Shown: piece by piece, positions 25,145 to 34,178 of the stretch
Layout: every line of letters begins with the position of its first letter
Position numbering within the stretch: the first letter of the stretch is position 1
Source: Hydrogenimonas sp.
Lineage (GTDB): Bacteria > Campylobacterota > Campylobacteria > Campylobacterales > Hydrogenimonadaceae
Assembly (NCBI GenBank): GCA_003945285.1
Contig: AP019005.1
Span: 1,502,001-1,566,000 of the forward strand
Direction of reading: 5' to 3'
Length of the DNA stretch: 64,000 bases
The notes under the pieces: generated by a model
What the model was told of the DNA's origin: nothing
The model's database searches: none
Seen by the model: only the letters and a program-made list of their open reading frames with translations
Translations under genes and position numbers: made by a program

Positions 25145-26701
25145 TTACGCACCGGCCAGCATTTCGTTGATTTCACTCAGCAAATCTTTTTCATTATCCC
25201 CGCTCGATCTCTCCTCTCCATTGCCTATGGCTTCCAAATCGATCGAAATATCGATAAACTCCACCAACATGTTTTTCCCGTCTTCAAACCTCAAGTGGAT
25301 AAAGTCGTTCTCATAATGTTTGGGGAAATAGACAAATATAAATCTTTCATCGATCTCTTTATCCAGCAGATACCTGTCGAATATTCCCCTGCTCTTCTGG
25401 TAGGACCATTCGGCTTCGAAAAGCTCCTCTTTTGTGAGAAAGAGGGGCTCTGCACGGTACTTCTCTCTGTAACCGTCCATATTGGTCAGGTATTCGAAGT
25501 CCTCCAGGTCCTCTGTTTCAACCCCGTCGAAGGACTGGTCGCTTTTATATACCAGTTTCGTGGTCAGGTTGGCATGCAGAGATTCGTACCCGTCACTTCC
25601 GAGTCTCTCCCGAATCAGTGACTGGCTCTGAAAAGCCATGAATACGTCCACTTTCGCTTCACGCATCGTATCGATCGGAATTTCCAGCTCCTTGTCCAGA
25701 ACCTTCTGCGCCTCGTCGATAAAAACCGACACAGGCTTTTTAAACGGCAACAGGAAACGCTCTTTGAGATTTTCGAATATGGAGTGCGTCAAAAACTGCA
25801 GTGCCGCTTCGGCCAGTCCGGTAGTATTCAATATTACGATCTTTCCCTCGTTCAGTTCATCGACAATATCTGCCTCCGCAGAGTTGAACATGTCGTGTTT
25901 TCCGACAATGGCAAGCGTATCGATGCATGTATAGATCGACGAGAAAGTGGTATACCTCGTCGTATCTACATTTTTATATTGCGTGTGCGCTTTGGAGATC
26001 TTGTCTATGTGTCTGATGAGATCGACAAACCTTTTCTGCGCAAAATCATCCACACTTCCACTCTCCGACAGATTTTTGTATTGCTCCAGCAGGTGTCTCT
26101 TGAGTGAATCGTATCCGTTTACATACGATTTGATAGCGGCGAGAGAGGGGATGGCATCCAGAACTCCTTTTATCGTCGGAGGGTTTGCATAATCGGTCTC
26201 ACCGTCACGTATCGTAAAATCCATCTCTTTTCCGATCTCCCCGAGAGTGCATTGAAGTCTTTCGATCTTTCTATGCAGTTCGAATATAGGCATCAAGATA
26301 TTCAATGCACTCCGCTCCCAGTATTTGTCATCTTTTTTCATTCCCATGATTTTGGCCAACATATTCTCTATCTCACCAAGCGACATCTTTTCCACGATGT
26401 TGACTTTTTTGCCCCATGGTACGCCGATCATCGTTACATCATCAAGTCTGCCGTACTTTTTGGCGAGGGCTTTGACCTGCGCGTGCTGGTTGCCTTTGTA
26501 ATCATATACGAGTATCCCGTGCCCCTCGGAAATTCTCTCTTCGATATTGGGCAGTATCGCCGAACTCGTCTTTCCGCAGCCTGTCTGACCTACGATGGCA
26601 CAGTGGGTGAAGTTCTCCGCGACAAGCGCCTTCTTTGACTTCACCACCCGCTTTTCGCTTTCGTTCTTCGTTGTTGTTTGAAGAATACCTATTTTTGACA
26701 T
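25145..26701 (-). CDS. TraD/VirD4-like P-loop ATPase, copy 2
   Basis: Protein of ~518 residues, paralogous over its whole length to the product of 13331-14920. Shared landmarks are the Walker A region CAIVGQTGCGKTSSAILPN, LVYDYKGNQHAQVKALAKKYGR, the Walker B region VSVFIDEAQKVLDKELEIP and REAKVDVFMAFQSQSL. The C-terminus differs and ends with an acidic helix. The start at 26701 is preceded by AAGGAGTGA; a longer frame to 26749 would run through the palindrome and is unlikely. There is no membrane anchor, relaxase or secretion partner. The presence of two diverged copies at both ends of the island suggests a hetero-oligomer or two substrate-specific motors; this is inference. Confidence 0.85.
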   Translation of the reverse strand: MSKIGILQTTTKNESEKRVVKSKKALVAENFTHCAIVGQTGCGKTSSAILPNIEERISEGHGILVYDYKGNQHAQVKALAKKYGRLDDVTMIGVPWGKKVNIVEKMSLGEIENMLAKIMGMKKDDKYWERSALNILMPIFELHRKIERLQCTLGEIGKEMDFTIRDGETDYANPPTIKGVLDAIPSLAAIKSYVNGYDSLKRHLLEQYKNLSESGSVDDFAQKRFVDLIRHIDKISKAHTQYKNVDTTRYTTFSSIYTCIDTLAIVGKHDMFNSAEADIVDELNEGKIVILNTTGLAEAALQFLTHSIFENLKERFLLPFKKPVSVFIDEAQKVLDKELEIPIDTMREAKVDVFMAFQSQSLIRERLGSDGYESLHANLTTKLVYKSDQSFDGVETEDLEDFEYLTNMDGYREKYRAEPLFLTKEELFEAEWSYQKSRGIFDRYLLDKEIDERFIFVYFPKHYENDFIHLRFEDGKNMLVEFIDISIDLEAIGNGEERSSGDNEKDLLSEINEMLAGA

Positions 26702-26728
26702 ATTCACTCCTTTCCGATGAATTGGGAA

Positions 26729-26777
26729 ATTGTGGCATATGATGCTCACACTAATTGTGATGATCTGTCGATATCAT
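26729..26777. promoter_or_regulatory. Bidirectional island palindrome promoter P5
   Basis: Palindrome TCACACTAATTGTGA (26746-26760). To the right TATCAT (26772-26777) begins 12 bases after its end, toward clpP; to the left CACAAT (complement of 26729-26734) stands at the same distance, toward ATPase 2. Confidence 0.82.
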
Positions 26778-26813
26778 TCGTCTGCATTTCATCAAATAAA
26801 AAGGAGTTTCCAG

Positions 26814-27407
26814 ATGGCATTCATCCCTACAATCGTAGACACCGAAGGAAAAAGAGAGTACGCAACCGACCTTTTCTCCCGGCTTCTCAAAGACAGAATT
26901 GTGCTCGTGCATCAACCGATCGATTCGAATCTCGCTTCCACTGTAGTATCGCAGCTTCTCTATCTCGATAAAATGTCGGACGAACCCATTTACATATATA
27001 TCTCTTCTCCCGGAGGAGAGGTGATGGCGGGTTTCGAGATTATCGATATCATGAATCTCGTCAAATCGCCGGTGCATACCGTCGCAATGGGTATGGTCGC
27101 ATCGATGGCCTCGATTCTGCTTTGCAACGGTGAAAAGAGGTATATACTTCCAAACGCACAGGTCATGCTTCACCAACCGCTCGGCGGTGTGCAGGGACAG
27201 GCAAGCGATATCGAAATCACGGCCAAGCAGATTCTGAAGATAAAATCGAAGCTGAACGAAATACTCTCGGCAAAAACGGGAAAAAGCATCAAGACAATTG
27301 AAAACGTAACGGACCGGGACAGCTATTTCGATGCCCGTGAAGCTCTCGATTTCGGCCTTGTCGACGAAATACTCGACGGACGGGACCATTCGTGCGCATC
27401 GGCGTAA
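26814..27407 (+). CDS. ClpP-type serine protease paralogue
   Basis: Protein of 197 residues with the ClpP catalytic triad: Ser in AMGMVASMASILL (near 102), His in VMLHQPLGGVQGQ (near 127), Asp in ENVTDRDSYFDAREALDFG (near 176). The hallmark IYIYISSPGGEVMAG is also present. It should form a tetradecameric chamber fed by a Clp ATPase, but no such ATPase gene is adjacent. Compared with housekeeping ClpP, the segment around the active Ser (GMVASMAS) is unusual, and it sits in an accessory island under P5, so it is probably a second, specialised ClpP. RBS AAGGAG precedes the ATG. Confidence 0.9.
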   Translation: MAFIPTIVDTEGKREYATDLFSRLLKDRIVLVHQPIDSNLASTVVSQLLYLDKMSDEPIYIYISSPGGEVMAGFEIIDIMNLVKSPVHTVAMGMVASMASILLCNGEKRYILPNAQVMLHQPLGGVQGQASDIEITAKQILKIKSKLNEILSAKTGKSIKTIENVTDRDSYFDAREALDFGLVDEILDGRDHSCASA

Positions 27408-27753
27408 ATCAAAACAACAAGTAGAAAATACGCATAACAAAAAACTACGCTGTACAGATTGTTCAAAAAACGGTGTACGCCATGCTTGAGAAGGATATAA
27501 GCCGCCTCCAGCTTTAAGAGGCGGAGCTTCTTAGCCATCTGACACATTTTCGCGAAAAATTGCACGGTGTCAGACAAAATGTTTATTACACCAGATTTGA
27601 GGAAAACACGAGCAATTCGGGTTTTCTATACCCCATTTAGCCCATAAATGCAATCGGGCCGACATTTTTACGCATTCTTTCACAAAATTTTCAATACAAT
27701 ACCTAGTAAAGAACCGTCAAAAATAAAAAGAGAAATAAAAAAGAGATGCTGCT
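27408..27753. other. Gene-free junction between the two islands with two hairpins
   Basis: No coding frame is apparent in these 346 bases. Two stems are clear: CCGCCTC (27502-27508) with GAGGCGG (27518-27524), probably the clpP terminator; and TCTGACAC (27538-27545) with GTGTCAGA (27567-27574), with TTTTCGCGAAAA as a smaller palindrome inside its loop. The AT-rich end (27680-27750) likely holds the promoter of the downstream array. The island I palindrome is absent. Confidence 0.5.
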
Positions 27754-30588
27754 ATGAATGATTTGTCGTATGCCCCCGGCCAGAGGGCTCTTATCCGCGA
27801 TGCTGAATGGGTGATCCGTCGTGTCGATCTGCTTGCAGATGGCGGGTATCAGCTAACCTGCGAAGGCGTTTCAAATTTTGTCAAGGGGAAAGAGGCGATC
27901 TTTTTAACGAGCTATGAGAAAGAGATTAAAGTGATCGACCCGCCCAAGACAAAGCTCGTCATAGACGACTCTTCATCGTTCGAGCGTTCGCAGCTTTATA
28001 TCGAGAGTCTTTTGCGTGAGCTGGTTCCGACTGATGATAAAATCTACCGTGCCCACAAAGCGGCGATGGATGTGGTGCCTTACCAGTTCGATCCGGCTCT
28101 TCAGGCTCTAAAGCAATCCAGACAGCGAATTTTGATGGGAGATGCCGTAGGACTGGGCAAAACCCTTGAAGCGGGTATCCTGGTAAGCGAACTCATGAAA
28201 AGAGGGCGTGGCAAACGTATTCTTGTCTTGACTGTCAAGAGCATGCTCACCCAGTTTCAAAAGGAGTTCTGGAACAGATTCTCCATTCCTCTGACTCGTC
28301 TCGACTCACAGGGGATTCAAAGGGTGCGCAACCGTATACCGGCCAATATGAACCCGTTTTACTACTACGACAAAGCGATAATCTCCATCGATACCCTCAA
28401 GCAGGAAGCCCTTTACCGCACCTATATCGAGGAGGCCTACTGGGATATCATCGTCATAGACGAAGCCCACAACGTTGCTGATCGCAACAGCAGATCGCGC
28501 AGGGCGGAACTGGCCAAGCTTATAGCCTCCCGTTGCGATTCACTCATTATGCTCTCAGCTACGCCCCATGACGGCAGTGCGAAAAGTTTCGCTTCGCTTC
28601 TAAACCTGCTCGACCCAACAGCCATCGCCGATCCGGAGCACTACACTGCCGATGATTTCAAAGAGAAGGGCCTGGTTATTCGCCGCTTCAAAAAAGATAT
28701 CGCCGATCAGGTCAAAGAGGAGTTCAAACCCCGTAAAATCTTTGTCGCTGAGGGTATGGCGAAGGCAAGCGAAGCAGAAGAGAATGCTTTTGCCATACTC
28801 TCGAAAATCAAACTCCGCACAATCGATGCCAAAAAGCGCAGTGGAAGTGAACTATTTCGCACCACACTCATAAAATCCCTGATGTCCTCGCCTATGGCGT
28901 GTTCGGAGACGATAGAGGAGCGGATCAAAAAGCTTCAAGCGACTGAAGGCGATTTTGAAGAGGATATTGCGGAGCTGGAAGAGCTAAATTCGTCCCTGGC
29001 GGCGATAGGAGCGGAAGAGTTTTCCAAATACCGGAAACTGGTCGATCTCATCAAGCACCGGATAAAATGGAAAAAGAGTGTCACCGACGATCGGTTGGTA
29101 ATATTTACCGAACGTCTGGCGACGATGCGTTTTCTGGCCGAGCATCTCAAGCAGGATTTGAAGCTGAACGATGCCCAGCTGGTTACGCTGCATGGCGCCA
29201 TGCCGGATGTGGAGATCAACCGCATCGTCGAAGATTTCGGTCAGGAAAACTCCAAAGTCCGGGTGCTCGTCGCAACCGATGTAGCCAGCGAAGGGATCAA
29301 CCTCCACTATCTCTCCCACCGTCTATTTCACTTCGACATACCCTGGTCGCTGATGGTTTTTCAGCAGCGGAACGGGCGAATCGACCGTTACGGTCAGGAG
29401 AAAGAGCCGGAGATCTACTATATGCAGACAGCCAGCAGAGATCCGGAGTTCAAAGGGGACAACCGTATCCTCGAAATACTCATCGAAAAAGATAAACAGG
29501 CGGCCGAAAACATAGGAGATCCTTCGGCCTTTATGAATGTGTACGATCCGGAAAAAGAGGAGGCCATCACCGCAGAAGCGATCGCCGAAGGCAAAGATCC
29601 CGAAATCTTTTCCGCCGAACTGGACAGCAATGCGCAAAATTCGGAGTTCGATTTCCTCGCTTTGCTGGAAGAGAGACAAGAAAAGCGTGCAGAGACAGAA
29701 CCTGAAAAGGTCTTCGTCGATATGCCATCTCTCTATCCCGACGATCACCACTACGCCACTGCTGCTTTGAAATATCTGCAAAAAAATGCCAACGGGTATC
29801 TGGAGGTACAGTATGAAGAAGATCGCATCCGCCTTGTCGCTCCCGAAGATCTCAAATATCGTTTCAAAATGCTTCCCAAAGAGATCTGGCCGAAAGACGG
29901 TTATTTTATCCTGAGTCAAAATCGGCAAATTATAGAAAAGGAGATAAAAGAGTCCCGCAAAAACGAATCTGCATGGCCGCAGATCCATTACCTTTGGGAG
30001 CAGCACCCTGTGCTTGAGTGGTTGCGTGACAAACTGCTGAGCAATTTCGACCGCCTCGAAGCACCCCTTTTGCGCCTGCCTACACTGGCGGCTACTGAAA
30101 CACTCTTCATCGTTTCGGGACTTATCCCAAACAAAAAGGCCCAACCGCTCATTCACCATTGGATAGGCGTACTGTTTGTTGACAGGAGGTATTGCAAAAC
30201 TCTCTCCTGGGAGGAGATCGTGGCCAAAAGCGGATTGGGGCGGAAACGCTTCCCAAACCCTGCACAACCTTGCGACACGACGCCATACGAGACACTGCTT
30301 CCCGAAGTCATCGAAGCGGCCAGGGGCTACATGAATGAAGAGTATCGCCGTTTCGACGAAGAGGCAACCCGCCGGCTTCAGAAGCGTTACGAGGAGCTGG
30401 AGAAGCTAAAAAAGAGGCACATGAAGCGCTACAACCTCTTTCATGAAGAGGAGCTGGATCAGAGCAAGGAGGGGCGCCGCATCAAAAAGATATTCGACGA
30501 CTACTGGCGCTGGATGGAGGAGACGATGATTCTCGAAAAAGAGCCATATATCCAGGTGGTAGCCGCACTGATCGGAGAGCAGGCATGA
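27754..30588 (+). CDS. SNF2-family helicase/translocase (DrmD-like)
   Basis: Protein of 944 residues. The SF2/SNF2 motor is in the first ~600: Walker A GDAVGLGKTLEAGILVSELM (near 130), DEAH in IIVIDEAHNVADR (near 235), motif III LIMLSATPHDGS, and the second RecA lobe with VRVLVATDVASEGINLH and QQRNGRIDRYGQ (near 540). This class of SNF2 protein (RapA-like) translocates on duplex DNA and is the DrmD component of class 1 DISARM defence. The C-terminal ~350 residues are a helical domain ending in a coiled coil. It starts the 25-kb rightward array; its stop overlaps the methylase start by four bases. Only a weak RBS (AAGAGA) is seen. Confidence 0.9.
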   Translation: MNDLSYAPGQRALIRDAEWVIRRVDLLADGGYQLTCEGVSNFVKGKEAIFLTSYEKEIKVIDPPKTKLVIDDSSSFERSQLYIESLLRELVPTDDKIYRAHKAAMDVVPYQFDPALQALKQSRQRILMGDAVGLGKTLEAGILVSELMKRGRGKRILVLTVKSMLTQFQKEFWNRFSIPLTRLDSQGIQRVRNRIPANMNPFYYYDKAIISIDTLKQEALYRTYIEEAYWDIIVIDEAHNVADRNSRSRRAELAKLIASRCDSLIMLSATPHDGSAKSFASLLNLLDPTAIADPEHYTADDFKEKGLVIRRFKKDIADQVKEEFKPRKIFVAEGMAKASEAEENAFAILSKIKLRTIDAKKRSGSELFRTTLIKSLMSSPMACSETIEERIKKLQATEGDFEEDIAELEELNSSLAAIGAEEFSKYRKLVDLIKHRIKWKKSVTDDRLVIFTERLATMRFLAEHLKQDLKLNDAQLVTLHGAMPDVEINRIVEDFGQENSKVRVLVATDVASEGINLHYLSHRLFHFDIPWSLMVFQQRNGRIDRYGQEKEPEIYYMQTASRDPEFKGDNRILEILIEKDKQAAENIGDPSAFMNVYDPEKEEAITAEAIAEGKDPEIFSAELDSNAQNSEFDFLALLEERQEKRAETEPEKVFVDMPSLYPDDHHYATAALKYLQKNANGYLEVQYEEDRIRLVAPEDLKYRFKMLPKEIWPKDGYFILSQNRQIIEKEIKESRKNESAWPQIHYLWEQHPVLEWLRDKLLSNFDRLEAPLLRLPTLAATETLFIVSGLIPNKKAQPLIHHWIGVLFVDRRYCKTLSWEEIVAKSGLGRKRFPNPAQPCDTTPYETLLPEVIEAARGYMNEEYRRFDEEATRRLQKRYEELEKLKKRHMKRYNLFHEEELDQSKEGRRIKKIFDDYWRWMEETMILEKEPYIQVVAALIGEQA

Positions 30589-33500
30589 GTCTTGTCGGTA
30601 TTATCAATGAAAATGAATTCTACACCTCACACTATCTAAGCGAAATCTTTGAAAAGGATATCAAAGAGCGTATTGATATCTGGAGTGCCAAAGCCCAAGA
30701 GGATGAACGCCATATACCCCCCTATAAAGAGTTGCGCTCTATGGCGGGTGACTATTTCGCTATGCTCGACAAACTACGCAAAAAGCATCTGACGACCCCG
30801 GAAAAGCTGGAACTTTCGCGGGCGTTCATTCAGCGGTTACTTTGGGTGCTGGGGTATGAGACGCAGCCGGAGAGAGAAGAGCTAGAAGCCGGTTTTGTGC
30901 CGCTTCTGTGCCGCATCGACCGTGCAGACCACTCCCCGCTGCTCTGGATTCTTGAGAGCCACTGCTCTGAGCCGTGTGATGTGCTCAAAAGCGTACCCAT
31001 AGAGGATCAGTTCGGCCCCCTTGAAGATGGTATAGAGGCGGAGAACTACGATGAAATCATCACCTCCCATATCTTCAGCCTCGAAGAGCCACCACGCTGG
31101 GTAATGCTGGTCTCCGCCTGGCAGATCGTACTTATCGATCGCGCCAAATGGGCACAGAAGCGCTTTTTGCGTTTTGACCTCGAAGAGATCTTCGGGCGCA
31201 AAGAGGAGGCCACCATAAAAGCCGTCACAGCGCTCCTGCACGTCGACTCTTTGGCGCCGGCCGACGGTATCAGCCTGCTCGATACCCTGGATGAGAACTC
31301 CCATAAACACGCTTTCGGCGTCACGGAAGATCTCAAATATGCCCTGCGTGAAGCGATCGAACTGCTGGCCAACGAAGCGCTCCGTTACGCCAAAGAGCAA
31401 CGTCCCGAACTGCTGGACACTCCCGATCTCGATACGGTGCTCAGCCGCGAAAGCCTGCGCTACATGTACCGCCTGCTTTTTATCTTCTACATCGAGTCGC
31501 GTCCGGAGCTAGGTTATGTGCCCATCCGATCTGCCGCCTATTTGAAAGGGTACTCCCTGGAGAACCTTCGCGATCTGGAGTTGATGCCGCTGGTGAGCGA
31601 CCAGGATAAAAACGGCTACTTCTTCGACGACTCCATCCGCCTGCTTTTCGATATGATCTACCATGGACGAAGCTACACCCATCGGCAAAACGGAAGGGAG
31701 CTGTTCGAAATCTCTCCTCTGCGCTCCCACCTTTTCGATTCGGACCATACCCCTCTGCTCGATAGCGTCAAACTGCGCAACCATGTCTGGCAGGCGATAA
31801 TCCGCAGCCTTTCACTCTCGAGGCCGGGCAACGGCAAAAAGGGGCGCGGACGCATAAGCTACGCCAATCTCGGCATCAACCAGCTCGGCGCGGTCTACGA
31901 GGCGCTGTTGAGCTACAAAGGCTTCATCGCCCGCGAAACCCTCTACGAGGTCAAAAAAGCCGGCACCCATCCCACACCGCTGGAGAACGCCTACTTCGTC
32001 ACCGAATCGCAGCTCGCCGACTACAAAGAGGAGGAGCGCGTCTTCGACAGTGAAGGAAAACTGGTGCGCTACCCCGCCGGCACCTTCATCTACCGCCTGG
32101 CTGGGCGGGACCGCGAAAAGTCCGCCTCCTACTATACCCCCGAAGTGCTGACCCGCAGCCTGGTCAAATACGCTCTCAAAGAGCTCTTGCAAGATAAGAG
32201 TGCCGACGAGATTTTGCAGATAACGGTCTGTGAGCCGGCGATGGGGAGCGCCGCCTTTTTGAATGAAGCCATCAACCAGCTGAGTGAAGCCTACCTTCAG
32301 CGCAAACAGATCGAAACGGGTGAACGCATCTCTCATGACAAATACATTTTGGAGCGCCAGAAGGTCAAGATGTACCTGGCGGACAACAACGTCTTCGGGG
32401 TGGACCTGAACCCTACCGCCGTGGAACTCGCGGAGATCTCACTCTGGCTCAACGCACTCTTTGCCGATGAGAACGAAAGCTTCATCCCATGGTTCGGCCT
32501 GCAGCTTGTCAACGGCAACTCATTGATCGGAGCAAGAAGAGAAGTGTATGAAATCTCTGCCTTGAAAGCCAAAAACAAAGAATTGCTCTGGTACAAAGAT
32601 GCTCCCAGGCGACTCTCTCCCAAAAGTCTCTGGCTGCCAAAAAAGCGAAAAACCCGCACACAGGCGCAAGAAGGGGGTTCACTCTTCGACGATCATACGA
32701 AACTGCCGCCGGAGAGCGTCGTAGAAGAGCCGGAACAAAAGAGCGCGGGGCGCAAAGTGGAGAGTGAGGTGTACCACTTCCTGCTGGGCGACAAGGCGAT
32801 GGCCGACTACAGCGACAAAGTGGTCAAAACCCTTAAAAAAGAGCAGATCGAGACCATCAAAAACCGGCAAAAAAATTTTATCAAGCCCTACAGCGACCGG
32901 GAGATCGAGATTTTGCTCGCACTCTCCAGCTCCATCGACAAACTCTGGCAGGAGCATACCCGCCACCAGCACGAGATGCGCAAAAAGACCACAGATCCCC
33001 TCAAGGTCTGGGGGCAGCCGGGCAGCGAGCGCAAGCTTACCGACCTCAAGTTCAAGGACACGGTGCTGCAAAAAGAGCGAAACTCCCTATCGGTCAAAAG
33101 CTCCTCTCCCTACCGGCGGCTCAAGATGGTGATGGACTACTGGTGCGCACTCTGGTTCTGGCCCATCGACGAGGCGGACAAGCTCCCAACACGCGCGCAG
33201 TTTTTTGAAGATATCTCCCGTCTGGTGGACAAACGCGGCGATATATTGATGGATCTGGACAAAGATCTTTTCAGCGAAACGATGGACGAGGAGGAGATTC
33301 GCCTGCAGCTCGATGAACTGGGCTTTATCGATGTGGATGAGCTGATAGCCAAAAACGAGCGGCTGCAGGTGGTGCAGCGGGTAGCCAAAGCGCAGAAGTT
33401 TCTGCACTGGGAACTGGAGTTTGCCGACATCTTCGCCAAGCGGGGCGGCTTCGACCTGATTCTCGGAAATCCGCCGTGGCTGAAGGTGGAGTGGAACGAA

Positions 33501-34178
33501 GGCGGCATCATGGGCGAGGCCAATCCACTCTTTGAGATACGAAAGTTCAGTGCCAGCAGGCTCAATGAGCTGCGAAGCGAGACTTTTAAGAAGTATCCGA
33601 AACTCTTTAGCGACTATATCGCCGAGTATGAGAGCGCGGAAGCGACGCAAAATTTCCTAAATGCCGCAACCAACTACCCGCTGCTCAAAGGGGTGCAGAC
33701 CAATCTCTACAAATGCTTTCTCCCAACCGCATGGAGAGTAGGCAACAAAAAAGCGGTTACGGGACTGCTGCATCCCGAAGGGGTTTATGACGATCCCAAG
33801 GGCGGAGGACTTAGGAGGGAAATTTACAAGCGGTTGAAGTATCATTTCCAGTTTCAGAATGGTAAAAATCTTTTCCCAATTGCGCATAGAGCAAAATTTA
33901 GTACAAATATCTTTTTCAATGCCAACAAAGAGGTCAATTTTACAACGATCGCCAATCTTTTTTTACCCCAAACCATCGATGCCTCTTTCGAGCACAGCGG
34001 AGAAGGGGCTGTTGGCGGCATCAAAAATGATGAGAACAGGTGGAATATAGAGGGCCACAAACACCGTATCGTCCCCATCACCAAAGAGGAGTTGAAATTT
34101 TTGCAAGACTCTATGACGAAGAGGGTACACATTGGCTCGAAGCGCGCCTGCCCGCCATCCATGCCGTCGAGCTGCTGA
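30585..34178 (+). CDS. Eco57I-type adenine methylase, 5' part of a frameshifted gene
   Basis: The first 1171 or so residues belong to a large N6-adenine methylase of the Eco57I/type IIG kind, like DrmMI of DISARM. Motif I is TVCEPAMGSAAFLNEAI (near 549), VFGVDLNPTAVELAEISLW follows, and catalytic motif IV is FDLILGNPPWLKVEW (near 961). After residue ~1171 the frame runs through ~25 unrelated residues to a stop, while the true continuation lies in another frame (next entry). The break is at a run of five T (34098-34102); six T would restore the frame. No nuclease motif is seen in the first 500 residues. The gene overlaps the SNF2 gene by four bases and should act with it, marking self DNA. Confidence 0.88.
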   Translation: MSLVGIINENEFYTSHYLSEIFEKDIKERIDIWSAKAQEDERHIPPYKELRSMAGDYFAMLDKLRKKHLTTPEKLELSRAFIQRLLWVLGYETQPEREELEAGFVPLLCRIDRADHSPLLWILESHCSEPCDVLKSVPIEDQFGPLEDGIEAENYDEIITSHIFSLEEPPRWVMLVSAWQIVLIDRAKWAQKRFLRFDLEEIFGRKEEATIKAVTALLHVDSLAPADGISLLDTLDENSHKHAFGVTEDLKYALREAIELLANEALRYAKEQRPELLDTPDLDTVLSRESLRYMYRLLFIFYIESRPELGYVPIRSAAYLKGYSLENLRDLELMPLVSDQDKNGYFFDDSIRLLFDMIYHGRSYTHRQNGRELFEISPLRSHLFDSDHTPLLDSVKLRNHVWQAIIRSLSLSRPGNGKKGRGRISYANLGINQLGAVYEALLSYKGFIARETLYEVKKAGTHPTPLENAYFVTESQLADYKEEERVFDSEGKLVRYPAGTFIYRLAGRDREKSASYYTPEVLTRSLVKYALKELLQDKSADEILQITVCEPAMGSAAFLNEAINQLSEAYLQRKQIETGERISHDKYILERQKVKMYLADNNVFGVDLNPTAVELAEISLWLNALFADENESFIPWFGLQLVNGNSLIGARREVYEISALKAKNKELLWYKDAPRRLSPKSLWLPKKRKTRTQAQEGGSLFDDHTKLPPESVVEEPEQKSAGRKVESEVYHFLLGDKAMADYSDKVVKTLKKEQIETIKNRQKNFIKPYSDREIEILLALSSSIDKLWQEHTRHQHEMRKKTTDPLKVWGQPGSERKLTDLKFKDTVLQKERNSLSVKSSSPYRRLKMVMDYWCALWFWPIDEADKLPTRAQFFEDISRLVDKRGDILMDLDKDLFSETMDEEEIRLQLDELGFIDVDELIAKNERLQVVQRVAKAQKFLHWELEFADIFAKRGGFDLILGNPPWLKVEWNEGGIMGEANPLFEIRKFSASRLNELRSETFKKYPKLFSDYIAEYESAEATQNFLNAATNYPLLKGVQTNLYKCFLPTAWRVGNKKAVTGLLHPEGVYDDPKGGGLRREIYKRLKYHFQFQNGKNLFPIAHRAKFSTNIFFNANKEVNFTTIANLFLPQTIDASFEHSGEGAVGGIKNDENRWNIEGHKHRIVPITKEELKFLQDSMTKRVHIGSKRACPPSMPSSC

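Noticed and set aside
13331-26701. The two ATPases as conjugation coupling proteins
   Set aside because: There is no relaxase, VirB4 or other mating-channel gene, and neither has an N-terminal membrane segment.
13198-26760. The palindromes as CRP or FNR sites
   Set aside because: CRP sites read TGTGA-N6-TCACA and FNR sites TTGAT-N4-ATCAA. Here the half-sites are in the opposite order with five bases between.
34040-34178. Programmed ribosomal frameshift in the methylase
   Set aside because: I saw no strong slippery heptamer with a following pseudoknot or internal Shine-Dalgarno stimulus; a lost T or assembly error is simpler.
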